This document shows, in pieces, positions 7,010 through 8,381 of a stretch of DNA of 8,381 nt. The stretch spans positions 1-8,381 of the forward strand of contig JADGQQ010000081.1 of assembly GCA_017881645.1 (NCBI GenBank), in the 5' to 3' direction. Source of the DNA: Clostridia bacterium. GTDB lineage: Bacteria > Bacillota > Clostridia > Saccharofermentanales > Saccharofermentanaceae. A model generated the notes under the pieces. The model was given only the letters and a program-made list of their open reading frames with translations, did no database searches and was not told the DNA's origin. The position numbers and the translations under genes were made by a program. Every line of letters starts with the position of its first letter. Position 1 is the stretch's first letter.

Positions 7010-7662
7010 CTGGCTGGTTCCCCGGATCTAACGTTGTACTCATCAAATAAAATCGTATTATTTATATACCCCAGCGTGGCTCCGGAAGATCTCCGGATGA
7101 GACCCGGGTTCCCGATAACAATTGAGTTATCAGGAACATCAAAATTCACATACGCTCCGGGTGCAATCAAAACATTGTTTCCGACGCGAATATTTCCGAT
7201 AATAATCGCGTTCGCGCCAATCCAGACATAGTTGCCTATATTGGGCGAGCCTTTCTTGGCTCCACGAAACTGCGTGCCGATGACAATACCCGTTGAAATG
7301 TTCACGTTATGACCTATGACAGCTTTCGGATGGATGATGATCCGCCCGTAGTGTGCGATATATAAACCTTTACCGATCTTTGTCTCATAGGGGATCTGAA
7401 AATGATATTTTCTCGATTTGCGGTTCAATCCAACGTTATAGAACTGAAAAGCAAACAAATTCATATAATAGCGCAGGTTCTTCTCCCCGTTGGCCACCTG
7501 ATAAAAGTAATATTGGGTACGACGCAATGAGTTCAGATATCGAAATTCCGGGCTGGACATCCACTCCTGCACGAATGTTAGAAAAACCTTGGTATGACGC
7601 CGATTGTTGCCAGTAAACCTATATAGATCGCTGTAAACGATATCCTTGAGTTCGTCGTTCAT
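7006..7662 (-). CDS. hexapeptide-repeat acyltransferase (serine acetyltransferase / LbH family)
   Basis: Probable CoA-dependent O- or N-acetyltransferase with a left-handed beta-helix; the acceptor is unknown. The 218-residue product has a helical N-terminal part (about 1-90) followed by hexapeptide repeats (about 94-185), including IIIHPKAVIGHNVNIS, NIGNYVWIGANAIIIGNIRVG and SIVIGNPG. H104 in YIAHYG aligns with the catalytic His of CysE-type enzymes. The second conserved CysE His, in a His-Pro pair before the next coil, appears replaced by S139-P140 (GSPNIG), so a sugar or other hydroxyl acceptor is at least as likely as serine. The ATG at 7662 is chosen because AAAGGGG precedes it by 5 nt; the frame extends to 7737, but that start has only a weak AGGA and would lie upstream of the candidate promoter. 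It is first in a coupled cluster with pepP and the hydrolase. Confidence 0.85.
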   Translation of the reverse strand: MNDELKDIVYSDLYRFTGNNRRHTKVFLTFVQEWMSSPEFRYLNSLRRTQYYFYQVANGEKNLRYYMNLFAFQFYNVGLNRKSRKYHFQIPYETKIGKGLYIAHYGRIIIHPKAVIGHNVNISTGIVIGTQFRGAKKGSPNIGNYVWIGANAIIIGNIRVGNNVLIAPGAYVNFDVPDNSIVIGNPGLIRRSSGATLGYINNTILFDEYNVRSGEPAR

Positions 7663-7705
7663 TCTAACCCCTTTGCACCCGGACAAAGAATATTTTTCAA
7701 GCATA

Positions 7706-7734
7706 ATCTTATCGCTTTTCTGACAAATGAGCAA
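7706..7734 (-). promoter_or_regulatory. candidate promoter for the acyltransferase-pepP-hydrolase cluster
   Basis: On the minus strand TTGCTC (7734-7729), a 17-bp spacer and TAAGAT (7711-7706). The -35 and -10 match consensus only partly (3/6 and 4/6). The implied start near 7699 leaves a 37-nt leader before the chosen ATG. It is the best spaced candidate seen, but it is weak. Confidence 0.35.
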
Positions 7735-7810
7735 CATTTATTCCTGATATTCGCAACTCAAATCAAATATCTCTTCGCTCTTCCCGATTATTTCGTCCGA
7801 CTTGTACTGA

Positions 7811-7857
7811 TTGTCCGAATGACACTGATTATCCGAATGACTTGTTGTCCGAATGAC
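7811..7857 (+). repeat. three direct copies of a 13-bp repeat just upstream of the tRNA-Ser promoter
   Basis: TTGTCCGAATGAC occurs at 7811-7823 and 7845-7857, with a one-base variant TTATCCGAATGAC at 7829-7841. A degenerate partial copy (TTCGTCCGAC) lies at 7792-7801. Copy spacing is 18 and 16 bp. Each core contains the inverted arms GTC/GAC around CGAAT, so each could be a binding site for a dimeric protein. The last copy ends one base before the -35 hexamer. The array could be an operator, or the subterminal repeats of a lost insertion sequence. Confidence 0.8.
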
Positions 7858-7886
7858 TTGACGCATCCCACCCCACCCTCTATAAT
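7858..7886 (+). promoter_or_regulatory. strong sigma-A promoter for tRNA-Ser
   Basis: -35 TTGACG (7858-7863), a 17-bp C-rich spacer and a perfect -10 TATAAT (7881-7886). Transcription should start near 7893, giving a 5' leader of about 36 nt before the mature tRNA at 7929. The near-consensus boxes and the position leave little doubt. Confidence 0.87.
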
Positions 7887-7928
7887 CGAAAGGCGTTTAG
7901 TCCCCTTTTTCGGGAGATAAATGGATAC

Positions 7929-8019
7929 GGAGAAGTATCGAAGTGGTCATAACGGGGCGCACTCGAAATGCGTTTGTCGGGTAACCGGCACGAGGGTTCG
8001 AATCCCTCCTTCTCCGCCA
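7929..8019 (+). tRNA. tRNA-Ser (anticodon CGA)
   Basis: Class II tRNA of 91 nt including an encoded CCA. The acceptor stem pairs GGAGAAG (7929-7935) with CTTCTCC (8009-8015), followed by discriminator G and CCA (8017-8019). The anticodon stem GCGCA pairs with TGCGT around the loop CTCGAAA, placing anticodon CGA at 7964-7966, which reads UCG. A long variable arm (TGTCGG-GTAA-CCGGCA) is diagnostic of serine. The T-arm is GAGGG-TTCGAAT-CCCTC (7992-8008). The 3' part from 8000 onwards is the first segment of a 194-bp tandem repeat. Confidence 0.98.
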
Positions 8020-8029
8020 GAACAAAAAG

Positions 8030-8055
8030 AGCACCCCATACAGGGTGCTTTTTTT
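8030..8055 (+). terminator. intrinsic terminator of tRNA-Ser
   Basis: AGCACCC (8030-8036) pairs perfectly with GGGTGCT (8043-8049) around a 6-nt loop, followed by a run of seven T residues (8049-8055). It lies 10 nt after the tRNA CCA end, so it ends the monocistronic tRNA transcript. It belongs to the first 194-bp repeat unit. Confidence 0.92.
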
Positions 8056-8071
8056 ATGCGGTTGAACAGTA

Positions 8072-8087
8072 GAGGGATTCGAACCCT
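8072..8087 (-). repeat. inverted 16-nt copy of the tRNA-Ser T-arm
   Basis: GAGGGATTCGAACCCT is the exact reverse complement of 7993-8008 in the tRNA T-arm. The same segment recurs in copy 2 at 8266-8281. It is not part of a complete tRNA on the minus strand: only a 4-bp stem and loop can form, and no acceptor or anticodon arm is found around it. Confidence 0.85.
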
Positions 8088-8092
8088 GTGAA

Positions 8093-8143
8093 GGCAGATG
8101 CCGAAAATATGGGCGTCCTATGGACGGCCGATCGGCATCTGCC
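8093..8143. repeat. long imperfect palindrome in repeat copy 1
   Basis: GGCAGATGCCGA (8093-8104) and TCGGCATCTGCC (8132-8143) are perfect 12-bp inverted arms. Between them a second hairpin, CGTCC-TAT-GGACG (8114-8126), can form, giving a stacked stem in RNA or a cruciform in DNA. In copy 2 two bases of the left arm have changed, leaving the outer stem interrupted while the inner hairpin is intact. Confidence 0.85.
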
Positions 8144-8155
8144 GAGGAGCCTGCG

Positions 8156-8213
8156 ACGAGGGGAAAGCAGTCTAGTGAAGCGACGACTGCGCGGAATCCC
8201 TCCTTCTCCGCCA
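8156..8213 (+). pseudogene. split copy of the tRNA-Ser 3' end, T-arm interrupted by a 31-nt insert
   Basis: ACGAGGG (8156-8162) and GAATCCCTCC through CCA (8194-8213) match the two sides of the T-arm and the acceptor 3' strand of the real tRNA (7990-7996 and 8000-8019). In the tRNA they are separated by TTC; here 31 nt (8163-8193) take its place. The insert contains inverted arms GCAGTC (8167-8172) and GACTGC (8185-8190). No 5' acceptor strand or anticodon arm is present, so this cannot be a working tRNA. It is either a decayed tRNA relic or a feature of the repeat itself. Confidence 0.55.
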
Positions 8214-8223
8214 GAACAAAAAG

Positions 8224-8249
8224 AGCATACCATACAGGGTGCTTTTTTT
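8224..8249 (+). terminator. weakened terminator in repeat copy 2
   Basis: This is the counterpart of the tRNA terminator. The T-run of seven (8243-8249) is kept, but two substitutions (8228, 8229) reduce the stem to AGCA/TGCT plus a wobble and one isolated pair. It is probably poor at termination. Confidence 0.45.
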
Positions 8250-8381
8250 ATGCGGTTGAACAGGAGAGGGATTCGAACCCTGTGAAGGCAGATGGTGAAA
8301 AGGCGGGCGTCCTATGGACGGCCGATCGGCATCTGCCGAGGAGCCTGCGACGAGGGGAAAGCAGTCTAGTGAAGCGACGAC

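Larger units (their letters stand above)
8000..8381 (+). repeat. 194-bp tandem repeat starting inside the tRNA-Ser T-loop (one full copy, one cut by the edge)
   Basis: Copy 1 is 8000-8193 and copy 2 is 8194-8381, cut six bases before its expected end. Over the 188 aligned bases I count 8 substitutions and no gaps, about 96% identity. In order, the unit contains the tRNA-Ser 3' end with CCA, a terminator or its remnant, an inverted T-arm sequence, a long hairpin and a split T-arm. The only sizeable open frame over it (8088-8285) runs across the copy junction and is arginine-rich, with no recognisable domain, so I regard the region as non-coding. Between the tRNA terminator and the window edge I see no gene. 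Confidence 0.95.

Noticed and set aside
7663..7737. 25-codon N-terminal extension of the acyltransferase
   Set aside because: The ATG at 7737 has only a weak AGGA. The internal ATG at 7662 has AAAGGGG at good spacing and lies downstream of the candidate promoter.
7811..7857. CRISPR array
   Set aside because: Repeats are only 13 bp with 3-5 bp between them, and no cas gene is present, so they are too short and too close.
8066..8100. Second tRNA gene on the minus strand suggested by the T-arm-like sequence
   Set aside because: Only a 4-bp T-stem and loop are present. No acceptor pairing, D-arm, anticodon arm or CCA can be placed around it.
8088..8285. 65-codon open frame in the repeat region
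   Set aside because: It crosses the junction of the two repeat copies and translates the tRNA 3' end and terminator. The product is arginine-rich low-information sequence typical of translated tRNA-adjacent DNA.

Overview
The window looks like chromosomal DNA of a low-to-mid GC Bacillota bacterium (clostridial or erysipelotrichial type). The reasons are strong AGGAGG-type ribosome binding sites, near-consensus sigma-A promoters, an ECF-type thiamine transporter under a TPP riboswitch, a greA-lysS pair, and a tRNA gene with an encoded CCA end. The genus cannot be named from the sequence alone.

Layout. All protein genes lie on the minus strand, so they read from right to left. From the right, a three-gene cluster (7662 to 4749) encodes a hexapeptide-repeat acyltransferase, a PepP-like Xaa-Pro aminopeptidase and a membrane-anchored alpha/beta hydrolase. 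Its junctions overlap (ATGA, then a TTG start inside the end of pepP), so the genes are probably translationally coupled. Next is a separate transcription unit: promoter, TPP riboswitch, a hairpin that can act as terminator and Shine-Dalgarno sequestor, thiT, and a terminator. After it come guaB (IMP dehydrogenase), greA (transcription elongation factor, with its own promoter) and lysS (lysyl-tRNA synthetase). lysS runs off the left edge before class II motif 3.

The right end (about 7790 to 8381) is on the plus strand and is the unusual part. Three copies of a 13-bp repeat abut the -35 box of a near-perfect promoter. This promoter drives a tRNA-Ser(CGA) gene followed by an intrinsic terminator. 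Starting inside the T-loop of that tRNA is a 194-bp unit, present as one full copy and a second copy cut by the window edge, about 96% identical. Each unit carries the tRNA 3' end, a terminator or its remnant, an inverted copy of the T-arm, a long hairpin (perfect in copy 1) and a T-arm split by a 31-nt insert. No protein explains it. It could be a tRNA-derived satellite array, a scar of repeated integration, or a family of structured non-coding repeats.

The protein genes are mainly housekeeping (GTP synthesis, transcription fidelity, aminoacylation, thiamine uptake, peptide turnover). Points of special interest are a guaB of the kinetoplastid-like sequence type, a ThiT with an extra C-terminal two-helix membrane domain, and the tRNA-associated repeat.
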